Below the pieces are notes generated by a model. That model was not told the DNA's origin. It worked only from the letters and a program-made list of their open reading frames with translations, and ran no database searches. A program made the position numbers and the translations under genes. From Pseudoalteromonas nigrifaciens (GTDB lineage Bacteria > Pseudomonadota > Gammaproteobacteria > Enterobacterales > Alteromonadaceae), in the NCBI RefSeq assembly GCF_002221505.1, contig NZ_CP011036.1, positions 868,001 through 932,000 on the forward strand: a stretch of DNA of 64,000 bases. The letters run 5' to 3'. Of this stretch, positions 34,574 through 44,012 are shown in pieces (within the stretch, counting starts at the first letter, position 1; every line of letters starts with the position of its first letter).

Positions 34574-36064
34574 ATGAAGATTAAACGTTTTTTTGCTAAA
34601 GATATGCGCACAGCACTTAAAGAAGTTAAAGATGAGCTAGGTGTTGATGCGGTTATTATGTCTAATAAAAAACTCGCAAACGGCGTAGAAATTGTCGCAG
34701 CGGTTGATTATGACAAAGCAGCCCCTAAAGCCGCCGCGCCACAACAAAGTGCGCCGCTGCAGCAGCGTACGGCACATTCTGCCCACTCGCAAAGCATGCA
34801 TAACTTTGTAAAACCAGAGCCACAGCGTGCTAGACCTGAGCCACAAGCAAAGGTAGCCGACAGCTTACAAGCATTATTAGAGCGCCAGTCGCCGCGTCCA
34901 CGTTCAGCAGAATTGGCCTCAATGTTTTCGCAATCAGGTATAGATACCTCAGAGCATTATCAAGAGCCGGTCGCTAAACAACGCCCTACAAATATGTTTG
35001 CGCGTGAAGAAGCTGCGCAAGCACGCCCACAAACGCAAGCTGACAGCTTAGGTTTTGATGACCTAGACCGTGATTTTGATGAGTTAGACACGCCAGTTGC
35101 GCAAAAACACACGACTAAAAATACCGAAAGTGAAGCAATGAGCACAATGCGTGAAGAAATGAACGCAATTCGCCAGTTATTAGAGCACCAAGTGTCGGGT
35201 TTAATGCAGCAAGATATGGCGCGCCGTGACCCAACGCGCGCATGCATGATTGACCGCTTAGTAGGCATGGGAATCGATAAAGAAGTTGCTGAGCAAATGG
35301 CTTGTTTTGTACCTGAAGATGTTCCGCGTCAGCAGGGCTGGAAAGCGCTGTTAACTATGGTTGAAGATCAGATGCAAACCACGAATAACGAAATTTTGCG
35401 CCAAGGTGGTGTTTACGCATTAGTTGGCCCAACCGGTGTGGGTAAAACCACTACAGTGGCTAAGCTCGCGGCATTAGGTGCACAAAAATATGGTGCTGAT
35501 AAAGTAGCGCTAATTACTACCGATACTTACAGAATTGGTGCTTACGAGCAGCTTGCAACATATGGCCGTATTATAGGCTGTGGGGTTAAACAAGTTAAAG
35601 ATGCGAACGAACTGGCTGAAGTGTTATATCATTTACGTAACAAGCGCTTAGTACTTATAGATACCGCAGGTATGAGCCAACGTGATTTACGTTTAACTGA
35701 GCAGCTAAATACCTTAATGCGTAATCAGCGTGTGGATATTCGTAATTACTTAGTATTAAGTGCCACTGCGCAAATAAATGTGTTACAAGAAACCGTAAGA
35801 CACTTTAAAAAAGTACAGTTAAGCGGTTGTATTTTCACTAAACTCGACGAATCATTAAGTTTAGGCGAGATAATTAGTATTGCGATTCAAAATCGCCTGC
35901 CAATAGGGTATCTTACTAATGGTCAACGAGTACCTGAAGATATTCGAGTTGCAAATGCAGAAAAACTAGTGAAAAAAGCTGAGCAATTATATTTAAAGAG
36001 AACAAAAGTACAACATTCACGACACCAATCAGTGGCGTCGAGCACAGTAGAGATGTATGATTAA
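34574..36064 (+). CDS. flhF: Polar flagellum placement GTPase FlhF
   Basis: FlhF is an SRP-type GTPase that recruits the first flagellar parts to the cell pole. The 496-residue product has a B domain (KRFFAKDMRTALKEVKDELG), a Gln/Ala/Pro-rich linker, and an NG domain with P-loop GPTGVGKT (285-292), TTDTYRIGAYEQLATYGRII and LIDTAGMSQRD. AGGGG precedes the ATG. It overlaps flhG by 8 bases. Confidence 0.96.
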   Translation: MKIKRFFAKDMRTALKEVKDELGVDAVIMSNKKLANGVEIVAAVDYDKAAPKAAAPQQSAPLQQRTAHSAHSQSMHNFVKPEPQRARPEPQAKVADSLQALLERQSPRPRSAELASMFSQSGIDTSEHYQEPVAKQRPTNMFAREEAAQARPQTQADSLGFDDLDRDFDELDTPVAQKHTTKNTESEAMSTMREEMNAIRQLLEHQVSGLMQQDMARRDPTRACMIDRLVGMGIDKEVAEQMACFVPEDVPRQQGWKALLTMVEDQMQTTNNEILRQGGVYALVGPTGVGKTTTVAKLAALGAQKYGADKVALITTDTYRIGAYEQLATYGRIIGCGVKQVKDANELAEVLYHLRNKRLVLIDTAGMSQRDLRLTEQLNTLMRNQRVDIRNYLVLSATAQINVLQETVRHFKKVQLSGCIFTKLDESLSLGEIISIAIQNRLPIGYLTNGQRVPEDIRVANAEKLVKKAEQLYLKRTKVQHSRHQSVASSTVEMYD

Positions 36065-36917
36065 CACAGTATTAGATCAAGCAAGCGGCCTGCGTAAAAT
36101 GAGCAAAAATAATAATAACGGCGTTAAGGTTATCGCCGTCACTGGCGGTAAAGGTGGCGTTGGAAAAACAAATGTATCGTTAAATACTGCGATCGCTTTA
36201 GGTCAGCAAGGCAATAGAGTGTTAGTGCTTGATGCCGATTTGGGTTTAGCCAATTGTGATGTAATGCTTGGACTACGTGTTGAGCGTAATTTATCGCATG
36301 TGTTATCTGGCGAATGTGAGCTTGATGAAATACTAGTAGAAGGCCCCGCTGGGATAAAAATAGTACCAGCGACTTCGGGTTCACAAAGTATGGTTGAGTT
36401 GTCGCCTGCAGAACATGCTGGGCTTATTCGTGCTTTTAGCGAACTCAATACTGATTTTGATATATTAGTTGTTGATACCGCTGCCGGTATATCGGATATG
36501 GTGCTGAGTTTTTCTCGCGCTGCACAAGATGTTTTGGTTGTGGTATGTGACGAGCCTACTTCAATAACCGATGCCTATGCACTGATCAAAGTATTAAGCC
36601 GCGAACATGGCGTGTATAAATTTAAAATTGTTGCCAACATGGTGCGTTCATTACGCGAAGGGCAAGAGTTATTTGCAAAGCTATCAAAGGTTACAGACCG
36701 ATTTTTAGATATATCAATGGAGCTGGTTGCAACCGTTCCTTATGATGAAAATATGCGTAAAGCAACACGTCGTCAAAAAGTAATTGTTGAACTGTTTCCT
36801 AGTTCTCCAGCTGCACTTGCCTTTAAAACATTAGCAACAAGAATAACAAAGTGGCCAATACCGAACCAGCCTTCGGGTCATTTAGAATTTTTCATTGAGA
36901 AACTCGTTAACGGCTAA
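36057..36917 (+). CDS. flhG: Flagellar number regulator FlhG (FleN, MinD-like ATPase)
   Basis: FlhG limits flagellar number and, in relatives, restrains FlrA/FleQ and FlhF. The 286-residue product has a short N-terminal segment resembling the FlhF-activating motif (DQASGLRKM), the deviant Walker A GGKGGVGKT (30-38), and MinD-like motifs LVLDADLGLANCDVMLGL and DTAAGIS. It is translationally coupled to flhF and followed two bases later by fliA. Confidence 0.95.
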   Translation: MINTVLDQASGLRKMSKNNNNGVKVIAVTGGKGGVGKTNVSLNTAIALGQQGNRVLVLDADLGLANCDVMLGLRVERNLSHVLSGECELDEILVEGPAGIKIVPATSGSQSMVELSPAEHAGLIRAFSELNTDFDILVVDTAAGISDMVLSFSRAAQDVLVVVCDEPTSITDAYALIKVLSREHGVYKFKIVANMVRSLREGQELFAKLSKVTDRFLDISMELVATVPYDENMRKATRRQKVIVELFPSSPAALAFKTLATRITKWPIPNQPSGHLEFFIEKLVNG

Positions 36918-36919
36918 CT

Positions 36920-37654
36920 ATGACTACATTGGTGAATAGAGCTATGGGATATGAATCAACACAAAATTTAAATATGATTGTTGAAAAGCATGCTTCATTA
37001 GTAAAAAAAGTAGCATGTCATTTAATTGCTCGTTTACCCCCTAGTGTACAACTCGATGATTTAATTCAATCAGGAATGATAGGATTAATAGAGGCGTCAA
37101 AAAACTTTGATGCCACTAAAGGCGCTAGTTTTGAAACCTTTGCGGGTATTCGTATTCGGGGCGCTATGCTTGATGAAATGCGCCGTGGAGACTGGGCTCC
37201 TCGCTCAGTACATCGTAAAAGCCGCCAGGTTATAGAAGCTATTTCAGCATTAGAAAGCAGCCTGAATCGTGAACCTACAGACAGTGAAGTTGCCCAAAAG
37301 CTTGAAATTACACTAGAGCAATATCATCATATTTTAACCGATGTTAATTCCAGTAAAATCTTGGGAATAGAAGATTTAGGTATTGATGAGGATGTTATAA
37401 CACCTGTTGGGCACGATTTAGCACTAGACAAACCCTTTAATAATGTTAAAAATGAAAGGTTTAATGAATCTTTATTAAGTGCAATTAAATCCCTACCAGA
37501 GCGAGATGCAATGGTGCTTTCGTTGTACTATAACGATGAAATGAATTTAAAAGAAATTGGACAGATACTCGATGTAAGTGAGTCGCGTGTAAGTCAGATA
37601 CATGGTCAGGCGATGATTAAGCTAAAAGCAAAAATCAATGACTGGATAAATTAG
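36920..37654 (+). CDS. fliA: Flagellar sigma factor FliA (sigma28)
   Basis: FliA directs late flagellar transcription. The 244-residue product has sigma region 2 (LIARLPPSVQLDDLIQSGMI, GASFETFAGIRIRGAMLDEM), region 3 and region 4 (SLYYNDEMNLKEIGQILDVS, then ESRVSQIHGQAMIKLK). Two matching promoters are seen in this window, before flagellin 2 and before fliS. No obvious flgM lies in the window. Confidence 0.97.
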   Translation: MTTLVNRAMGYESTQNLNMIVEKHASLVKKVACHLIARLPPSVQLDDLIQSGMIGLIEASKNFDATKGASFETFAGIRIRGAMLDEMRRGDWAPRSVHRKSRQVIEAISALESSLNREPTDSEVAQKLEITLEQYHHILTDVNSSKILGIEDLGIDEDVITPVGHDLALDKPFNNVKNERFNESLLSAIKSLPERDAMVLSLYYNDEMNLKEIGQILDVSESRVSQIHGQAMIKLKAKINDWIN

Positions 37655-37694
37655 AAGTAAGTAAATACAGGTTTAGGCCTCACTGGAGGATGTT

Positions 37695-38078
37695 TTGGAT
37701 AAAAACATAAAAATTCTTGTTGTTGATGACTTTTCAACGATGAGACGTATTATTAAAAACCTATTGCGTGATTTAGGGTTTACCAATGTTTTAGAAGCAG
37801 ATGATGGCTCAACTGCTTTACCTATGTTGCAAAATCAATCATTTGACTTTGTAGTAACAGATTGGAATATGCCGGGCATGCAAGGTATTGACTTGTTAAG
37901 AGCAATACGCGCAGATGACAAATTAAAGCATCTTCCGGTTTTAATGGTTACTGCAGAAGCTAAAAAAGAGCAAATTATTGCAGCAGCCCAAGCAGGTGTT
38001 AATGGTTATATTGTTAAGCCATTTACTGCGGGTACATTAAAAACTAAATTAGAAAAAGTGTTCGAACGCTTAGGTTAA
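37695..38078 (+). CDS. cheY: Chemotaxis response regulator CheY
   Basis: CheY-P binds FliM to reverse the motor. The single-receiver protein of 127 residues has the acidic pair in [13 protein letters not shown], the phospho-acceptor D56 in VVTDWNMPG, and the lysine in IVKPF. The start is TTG, supported by GGAGG 7 bases upstream and by the conserved N-terminus. It precedes cheZ by 15 bases. Confidence 0.96.
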   Translation: MDKNIKILVVDDFSTMRRIIKNLLRDLGFTNVLEADDGSTALPMLQNQSFDFVVTDWNMPGMQGIDLLRAIRADDKLKHLPVLMVTAEAKKEQIIAAAQAGVNGYIVKPFTAGTLKTKLEKVFERLG

Positions 38079-38093
38079 TAAGGGGAGAGGCTT

Positions 38094-38855
38094 ATGTCAG
38101 CACCTGCTGCGCCTCAGATTACTTTAGAGCAAGCACGTCAGCTGGTCACTTTTTTAGAAAACGGTGAGCAACATAAAGCTGATCAGTTAATTTTAGAAAC
38201 TGCCTCTCAAGAACAATCATATTTGTTTGCAGAAGTAGGTAAATTAACGCGCCAGTTGCACGAGTCTTTAAAGGGTTTTGAGCTTGACACCCGCATAACA
38301 GATTTAACCACTGATGCCATTCCGGATGCTAAAAAGCGACTTAACTATGTCATAGAAATGACAGAAAACGCCGCCAACAAAACCATGGATGCGGTTGAAG
38401 CGAGCCTGCCTTTAGCCCAGCAATTAGCTGATGATATTTCGCATATCAAGCCAACCTGGGATCGGTTAATGAGCCGCGATCTTGAACTTGGTGAATTTAA
38501 AACATTGTGTCATAGCATTGATAAATTTATGAACAGCTCGCATCTTAAAACCGATGAGTTGCAAGTATTAATGACTAATGTGTTAATGGCTCAAGATTAT
38601 CAGGATTTAACCGGACAAGTAATTCGCCGTGTTATTGAGCTGGTACGCGAAGTTGAAGAAAGTTTAATTCATCTGTTAACTGCGTTTGCAGCACAAGATG
38701 AAAACGATAACCAAGAGCAACAAAAAACAGAAAACTCGATTGCCGCACAAGCATTAGCAGGCCCAGAAGGCCCTATTATTGATAAAGAATCGCGTGATGA
38801 TGTTGTATCTGATCAAGACGAAGTTGATGATCTTTTATCAAGTTTGGGCTTCTAA
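38094..38855 (+). CDS. cheZ: CheY-P phosphatase CheZ
   Basis: CheZ removes the phosphate from CheY-P. The 253-residue product is largely helical. It has the conserved catalytic-helix region VLMAQDYQDLTGQVIRRVIE and a C-terminal CheY-binding peptide (VDDLLSSLGF) after an acidic linker. AGGGGAG precedes the ATG. Confidence 0.95.
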   Translation: MSAPAAPQITLEQARQLVTFLENGEQHKADQLILETASQEQSYLFAEVGKLTRQLHESLKGFELDTRITDLTTDAIPDAKKRLNYVIEMTENAANKTMDAVEASLPLAQQLADDISHIKPTWDRLMSRDLELGEFKTLCHSIDKFMNSSHLKTDELQVLMTNVLMAQDYQDLTGQVIRRVIELVREVEESLIHLLTAFAAQDENDNQEQQKTENSIAAQALAGPEGPIIDKESRDDVVSDQDEVDDLLSSLGF

Positions 38856-38870
38856 TAGGAGAGTAACTGC

Positions 38871-41048
38871 ATGAGCTTTGAAGTCGATGAAGATATATTA
38901 CAAGATTTTTTAGTTGAAGCTGGAGAAATCCTTGAGCTTTTATCTGAACAATTAGTTGAACTGGAAAATAACCCAGAAGATACTGAATTATTGAACGCTA
39001 TTTTTAGAGGCTTTCACACTGTTAAAGGTGGCGCGGGCTTTTTAGCGATGTCAGAGCTGGTAGATGCCTGTCATGGCGCAGAAAACGTGTTTGACTTACT
39101 GCGTCAAAAAGTGCGAACAGTTAACTCTGAGTTAATGGATGTTATACTTCAAGCACTTGATACTATTAACGAAATGTTTGCTACGATTAAAAATCGTGAG
39201 CAACCAGAGCCTGCCGATCCTCAGTTACTCGAAATATTACATAAATTAGGTTTACCGCCCACAGAAGAAGAGCTTGGTGGTGACACTATTGCGCCAGTAA
39301 TAACGCAAGATGCTAATTTAGATGATGACCCTTTTGCATTTGATGAGTTGTTTGATGCACCCAGTGCAGCAACAAACGCTACAGCAAACGATGCGCATAT
39401 TGATGAAATTAGCGAAGATGAATTCGAAAACTTACTTGATGAACTTCATGGCAAAGGTAAAGGCCCTGCAATAAAAGAGTCATTAAGTAATAGCAGCGAC
39501 TTAAGTGGCGATATTACCGACGATGAATTTGATAGCTTATTAGATGAGCTTCATGGAGTAGGAAGTTTTGGTGCGGTAAATAAAACTCCAAAACCTCAAG
39601 CAGCTCAAAGTCCGGCTGCTAGCACTAACGATGATGAAATAAGTGACGATGAGTTTGAAGCTTTACTAGATGAGCTGCATGGCAAGGGAGCGGCGCCAAA
39701 ATCTAAAGAAAGCGCGGCAACACCTGCACCTGTAAATAAAGTTACGGCTCCTAAAGCAGCTGTAGTTAAATCCTCACCAGTAGCAGTTGATAAAGTTAAG
39801 CAGCCACAAGCGGCTGTTGTAGCAGCAAGTGCTAATACCAATACCGCTGCGCCAGTTGCTAAAAAAGCGCCGCCTGCACAAGCTGAAACGACAGTAAGGG
39901 TTGATACTAAACGCCTTGATCAAATTATGAATATGGTGGGCGAGCTTGTATTAGTACGTAATCGTTTAGTGAGTTTAGCCACCAGTTCAGAAAGTGAATC
40001 TATGAGTAAAGCAATATCTAACTTAGATGTTGTTACAGCTGATTTGCAAGGCGCGGTAATGAAAACGCGAATGCAGCCAATCAAAAAAGTATTTGGCCGT
40101 TTTCCGCGTGTTGTTCGCGACTTAGCACGTACCTTAAATAAAGATATTAATTTATTGCTGGTTGGCGAAGAAACCGATTTAGATAAAAACCTAGTTGAGG
40201 CACTGGCCGATCCATTAGTGCATTTAGTACGTAACTCGGTTGATCATGGTATAGAAATGCCAGATGATCGTGAAGCTGCGGGTAAACCGAGAACAGGTAC
40301 CGTTACGCTTTCTGCTTCGCAGCAGGGGGATCATATTTTGCTTACCATTAAAGATGATGGCGCAGGTATGGATGCTGAAAAACTAAAACAAATAGCAATT
40401 AAAAAAGGTGTGCTTGATCAAGAGCAAGCAAGCCGTTTGTCTAACACCGAAGCTTACAATCTGATATTTGCGCCAGGGTTTTCTACCAAAGAAGCAATAT
40501 CTGATATTTCTGGTCGTGGTGTTGGCATGGATGTGGTTAAAACTAAAATCACCCAGTTAAATGGCTCGGTTAGCATAGAGTCAGAACTAGGTGTGGGCAC
40601 TATACTTGAAATTAAAGTACCGTTAACTTTGGCTATTTTACCTACCTTAATGGTGGTAGTGAGTGAGCAAACATTTGCACTACCATTAGCAGGGGTAAGT
40701 GAAATATTTAACTTGGACCTTACTAAAACGAATGTGGTTGATGGTCAGTTAACTATTATTGTTCGTAAAAAAGCAGTGCCTTTATTTTATTTAGAGCATT
40801 GGCTAGTGAAAGGTGCCGATCGTACAAGCCGTAAAGCGCAAGGGCATGTGGTTATTGTGCAAATAGGTACACAACAAGTTGGCTTTGTGGTTGATTCGTT
40901 AATTGGTCAAGAAGAAGTGGTTATTAAGCCGTTAGACGCTTTATTACAAGGTACGCCTGGAATGGCAGGTGCCACTATTACTTCGGATGGTGGTATTGCA
41001 CTTATATTAGATGTACCGAGTATGTTAAAACACTACGCAGGTAAATAA
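38871..41048 (+). CDS. cheA: Chemotaxis histidine kinase CheA
   Basis: CheA phosphorylates CheY and CheB. The 725-residue product has a P1 domain with AIFRGFHTVKGGAGF (phospho-histidine H49), dimerisation and HATPase domains (LVHLVRNSVDHGIEMPDDRE, ISGRGVGMDVVKTKI) and a C-terminal CheW-like domain. The linker where P2 is expected is low-complexity and holds three copies of an I(S/T)xDEFxxLLDELHGxG motif at about residues 180, 215 and 257. In Vibrio this linker region binds ParP. AGGAGAG precedes the ATG. Confidence 0.96.
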   Translation: MSFEVDEDILQDFLVEAGEILELLSEQLVELENNPEDTELLNAIFRGFHTVKGGAGFLAMSELVDACHGAENVFDLLRQKVRTVNSELMDVILQALDTINEMFATIKNREQPEPADPQLLEILHKLGLPPTEEELGGDTIAPVITQDANLDDDPFAFDELFDAPSAATNATANDAHIDEISEDEFENLLDELHGKGKGPAIKESLSNSSDLSGDITDDEFDSLLDELHGVGSFGAVNKTPKPQAAQSPAASTNDDEISDDEFEALLDELHGKGAAPKSKESAATPAPVNKVTAPKAAVVKSSPVAVDKVKQPQAAVVAASANTNTAAPVAKKAPPAQAETTVRVDTKRLDQIMNMVGELVLVRNRLVSLATSSESESMSKAISNLDVVTADLQGAVMKTRMQPIKKVFGRFPRVVRDLARTLNKDINLLLVGEETDLDKNLVEALADPLVHLVRNSVDHGIEMPDDREAAGKPRTGTVTLSASQQGDHILLTIKDDGAGMDAEKLKQIAIKKGVLDQEQASRLSNTEAYNLIFAPGFSTKEAISDISGRGVGMDVVKTKITQLNGSVSIESELGVGTILEIKVPLTLAILPTLMVVVSEQTFALPLAGVSEIFNLDLTKTNVVDGQLTIIVRKKAVPLFYLEHWLVKGADRTSRKAQGHVVIVQIGTQQVGFVVDSLIGQEEVVIKPLDALLQGTPGMAGATITSDGGIALILDVPSMLKHYAGK

Positions 41049-41052
41049 TAAA

Positions 41053-41077
41053 GTAGACGTATACTTTATACGTCTAC
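41053..41077 (+). other. Perfect hairpin in the cheA-cheB gap
   Basis: GTAGACGTATA (41053-41063) and TATACGTCTAC (41067-41077) form an 11-bp perfect stem with a 3-base loop, filling much of the 51-base gap. No T run follows, so it is more likely an RNA processing or stability element, or a binding site, than a terminator. Confidence 0.6.
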
Positions 41078-41099
41078 ACAATAAAAATAAGAGAGCAAA

Positions 41100-42275
41100 A
41101 TGGCCGTTAAAGTTTTAGTTGTTGATGATTCGAGCTTTTTTCGCCGTCGAGTGAGTGAGATTCTTGAATTAGATAGCGAGATTGAAGTAATTGGCTTTGC
41201 CGTAAATGGCCGAGATGCTGTAGAAAAAGCAGCTAGTTTACGTCCTGATATGATCACTATGGATGTAGAAATGCCGGTGTTGGATGGTATAAGTGCTGTA
41301 AAAGAAATTATGGCCAGTAACCCGACGCCAATTTTAATGTTTTCTTCGTTAACTCGCTCCGGTGCAACTGCAACTTTAGATGCACTTGATGCTGGTGCTA
41401 TGGATTTTTTACCGAAAAAATTTGAAGACATTGCTCGCAATAACGAAGATGCCATTAAGCTGCTGCAAAGCAAAGTAAAAGAAATTGGCCGCCAACGTAT
41501 TAGACGTGTTGCTAGCCCTAGCCCCTCCAGTATAAACAAACCTTTATTTACACCTACTTCAGCGCCAAGCGCATTAGCAGCAAGGTTTGCACAAACAAAT
41601 AAAACAGCAACAACAGTAGTACAACCAGAGCGAAGCTTTAATAATTCGCCAGTAACTAGTCGCAGTGCAATAGTAACAAAGCGCACGAGTGGCAAGCACT
41701 ATCAACTAGTTGCAATTGGCACATCAACCGGTGGACCTGTTGCGCTGCAAACTATATTAACTCAGCTTCCTGCTAACTTTCCGCACCCTATATTATTAAT
41801 TCAGCATATGCCTGCTGCGTTTACTCCGGCTTTTGCGGCACGCTTAAATAGTTTGTGTAAAATTCAGGTAAAAGAAGCGCAGCAAGGAGATCGACTGCAA
41901 GCAGGTGTGGCTTACTTAGCACCGGGTGGCCAGCAAATGATGATTGATGGTCGTGGGGCAAGTAGAACACTACGAGTTTTTGAAGATAACAGCGAGCGCA
42001 TTAGTTACAAACCAAGCGTTGATGTAACCTTCGCCAGTGCCGCTAAAGCGTATCAAGGTGATGTATTAGCTATAGTATTAACTGGTATGGGCGCAGATGG
42101 GCGTGAAGGCGCTCGTATGCTTAAACAATCAGGGGCAACCATTTGGGCACAAGATGAAAAAAGCTGTGTTGTTTATGGTATGCCACAAGCAATTGCTAAT
42201 GCTGGTTTAGCGAGCGAAAGTCTGCCATTAGATGAAGTAGCAATACGTTTAAAGACAGAGGTGGGCTGTGGATAA
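41100..42275 (+). CDS. cheB: Chemotaxis methylesterase/deamidase CheB
   Basis: CheB demethylates and deamidates chemoreceptors. The 391-residue product has a receiver domain ([11 protein letters not shown], phospho-acceptor D55 in MDVEMP) and a methylesterase domain with [12 protein letters not shown] (catalytic Ser), LIQHMP (catalytic His) and [12 protein letters not shown] (catalytic Asp). A poorly conserved linker joins them. AGAGAG precedes the ATG. It overlaps the next gene by 8 bases. Confidence 0.97.
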   Translation: MAVKVLVVDDSSFFRRRVSEILELDSEIEVIGFAVNGRDAVEKAASLRPDMITMDVEMPVLDGISAVKEIMASNPTPILMFSSLTRSGATATLDALDAGAMDFLPKKFEDIARNNEDAIKLLQSKVKEIGRQRIRRVASPSPSSINKPLFTPTSAPSALAARFAQTNKTATTVVQPERSFNNSPVTSRSAIVTKRTSGKHYQLVAIGTSTGGPVALQTILTQLPANFPHPILLIQHMPAAFTPAFAARLNSLCKIQVKEAQQGDRLQAGVAYLAPGGQQMMIDGRGASRTLRVFEDNSERISYKPSVDVTFASAAKAYQGDVLAIVLTGMGADGREGARMLKQSGATIWAQDEKSCVVYGMPQAIANAGLASESLPLDEVAIRLKTEVGCG

Positions 42276-43032
42276 GCTTTCCGTACTAGGTTTACTTATT
42301 GGCTTGGGCGCCATTGCTATAGGTTACTCGTTAGAGGGCGGTGTGGTATCGGCATTATTTAACGGACCTGCGTTGATCATTGTACTGGGCGGCACATTGG
42401 GTGCTGTAATGTTACAAACATCAGCCAGTACTTTTAAAAAGATGCTAGAAATTACGCACTGGGTTTTTGTATCGCCTAAATACAATATTGAAGATGCCAT
42501 AGAGCAAGTAAAAGGATGGTCACATAAAGCACGTCAAGAAGGTTATTTAGCCCTTGAAAACGAAGCGCTTACCCACCCAGATGCCTATGCTGCAAAAGGG
42601 CTTGGATTATTAGTTGATGGTTGCTCAGATCAAAAACTGCGCGATACGTTAGAAATAGATTTACTGTTAGAGCGCGAACGTCTGCTAGAGGCAAGTCGTG
42701 TTTATGAAGCTATGGGCGGTTATAGTCCGACCATAGGTATTTTAGGGGCCGTGCTTGGTCTTATTCAGGCAATGTCGTTTATTACAGATCCGCAAAAGCT
42801 TGGAGCCGGTGTTGCCACTGCCTTTATAGCAACTATTTATGGCGTGGGTTTAGCTAATTTATTATTTTTACCTATGGCTAATAAGTTAAAGCAACGGGTT
42901 GAGCAAAAAATGCTTTATCACGAAATGCTTGCCGAGGGCGTAATTGCAATAAGCCAAGGCGAAAGCCCAGTAAGCATTGAATTAAAGCTTGAAGCCTATC
43001 GGGTTGACCGCCCAAATGTCGTGGTTGAGTAG
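42268..43032 (+). CDS. motC: Flagellar motor stator protein, MotA/MotC type
   Basis: This stator A-subunit forms the ion channel with a MotB-type partner. The 254-residue product has four membrane segments. The MotA/ExbB signature includes [20 protein letters not shown] and [21 protein letters not shown] charged cytoplasmic loop lies between. The start is GTG, overlapping cheB. The position between cheB and a ParA-like gene matches the motCD pair of Pseudomonas, so motC is used. The coupling ion cannot be read with certainty. Confidence 0.88.
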   Translation: MDKLSVLGLLIGLGAIAIGYSLEGGVVSALFNGPALIIVLGGTLGAVMLQTSASTFKKMLEITHWVFVSPKYNIEDAIEQVKGWSHKARQEGYLALENEALTHPDAYAAKGLGLLVDGCSDQKLRDTLEIDLLLERERLLEASRVYEAMGGYSPTIGILGAVLGLIQAMSFITDPQKLGAGVATAFIATIYGVGLANLLFLPMANKLKQRVEQKMLYHEMLAEGVIAISQGESPVSIELKLEAYRVDRPNVVVE

Positions 43033-43040
43033 CCCCTATT

Positions 43041-44000
43041 ATGTTACGTCGTCGCTTACGCAACACCACTACTAAAAGTCAACACACAGAACGTTGGCTG
43101 GTGTCTTATGCTGATTATATGACGATTATGTTTGCCTTTTTTGTGGTTTTGTACGCAATAGCAATTAACAAAGAAGAGAAATTTCAAGTGCTGTCCGATT
43201 CGATTGGTTATGTATTTGATAAGTCAGCCCGTCAACATTCGCAGCAAGGAACTGGGGTAAATGGCGACGCAATATTGACAGACAGAGTAACCCCAGAGCA
43301 AGAAGTGCTCTACGGCGAAAGTATTTTAAAAGAAGAACACGGGCCAAAGCTGCTGGACGGACAAAGCGATACCAGTAATATTGATCAAAAACACCTTGGC
43401 AAACCACTCGATAGTTTGTTGGCTAAGCTGCAATCGTCATTAATAGATGAAATACGCGATGGTGAAGCAAGTTTAGAACTCAGCCAAGATTGGCTGATCA
43501 TTGAGCTTAGTTCTGGCATGCTATTTTCAAGTGGCAGTAGTGTAGCGCAAGTTCGAGCTAAGCAAGTTGTTAAAATAATTAAAGATATAATTGCTCCGGT
43601 AGATAACTATATTAGAGTACGCGGCTATACTGACAACCAAACCATAGGTAATGAAATGTACCGCTCGAATTGGGAGTTGTCGGTGGCGCGTGCAACAGCC
43701 GTTTTAGTTGAGCTTGAAAGGCTAGGTATAAATTCAGCGCGAATGGCGATTGAGGGATATGGTCAATATTCTCCTTTTGCCACTAACGATACTAAGCAAG
43801 GGCGTGCTGAAAATCGCAAAGTAGTTATTGCCCTATCTAAATATGGGTTGCCACCAACAGCAGAAGTAGTAAGCGTTGAGCCGCAACAAGTAGTCGTTAA
43901 ACCTGAGCCTGAAGCAGAATTACCCTCTGACGATAATACAATAAAAATAATTCGTTTACCCCATGGCGGTATTCGTATATCGACTCGAAATGAACTGTAA
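43041..44000 (+). CDS. motD: Flagellar motor stator protein, MotB/MotD type
   Basis: This is the peptidoglycan-anchored stator B-subunit of 319 residues. A short basic N-terminus is followed by the single membrane helix with WLVSYADYMTIMFAFFVVLY, placing the conserved ion-binding aspartate at residue 25. The OmpA-like domain contains IRVRGYTDNQTIGNEMYRSN and GRAENRKVVIAL. The SYADYMT sequence is closer to MotB/MotD types than to PomB. A tail of about 45 residues after the OmpA fold is unusual. It pairs with the preceding gene (8-base gap). Confidence 0.9.
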   Translation: MLRRRLRNTTTKSQHTERWLVSYADYMTIMFAFFVVLYAIAINKEEKFQVLSDSIGYVFDKSARQHSQQGTGVNGDAILTDRVTPEQEVLYGESILKEEHGPKLLDGQSDTSNIDQKHLGKPLDSLLAKLQSSLIDEIRDGEASLELSQDWLIIELSSGMLFSSGSSVAQVRAKQVVKIIKDIIAPVDNYIRVRGYTDNQTIGNEMYRSNWELSVARATAVLVELERLGINSARMAIEGYGQYSPFATNDTKQGRAENRKVVIALSKYGLPPTAEVVSVEPQQVVVKPEPEAELPSDDNTIKIIRLPHGGIRISTRNEL

Positions 44001-44012
44001 TTAGGATGCAAT

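Noticed and set aside
41066..41695. Antisense open frame (209 codons) over the 5' half of cheB
   Set aside because: A shadow of cheB codon usage; no start signal and no recognisable domain.
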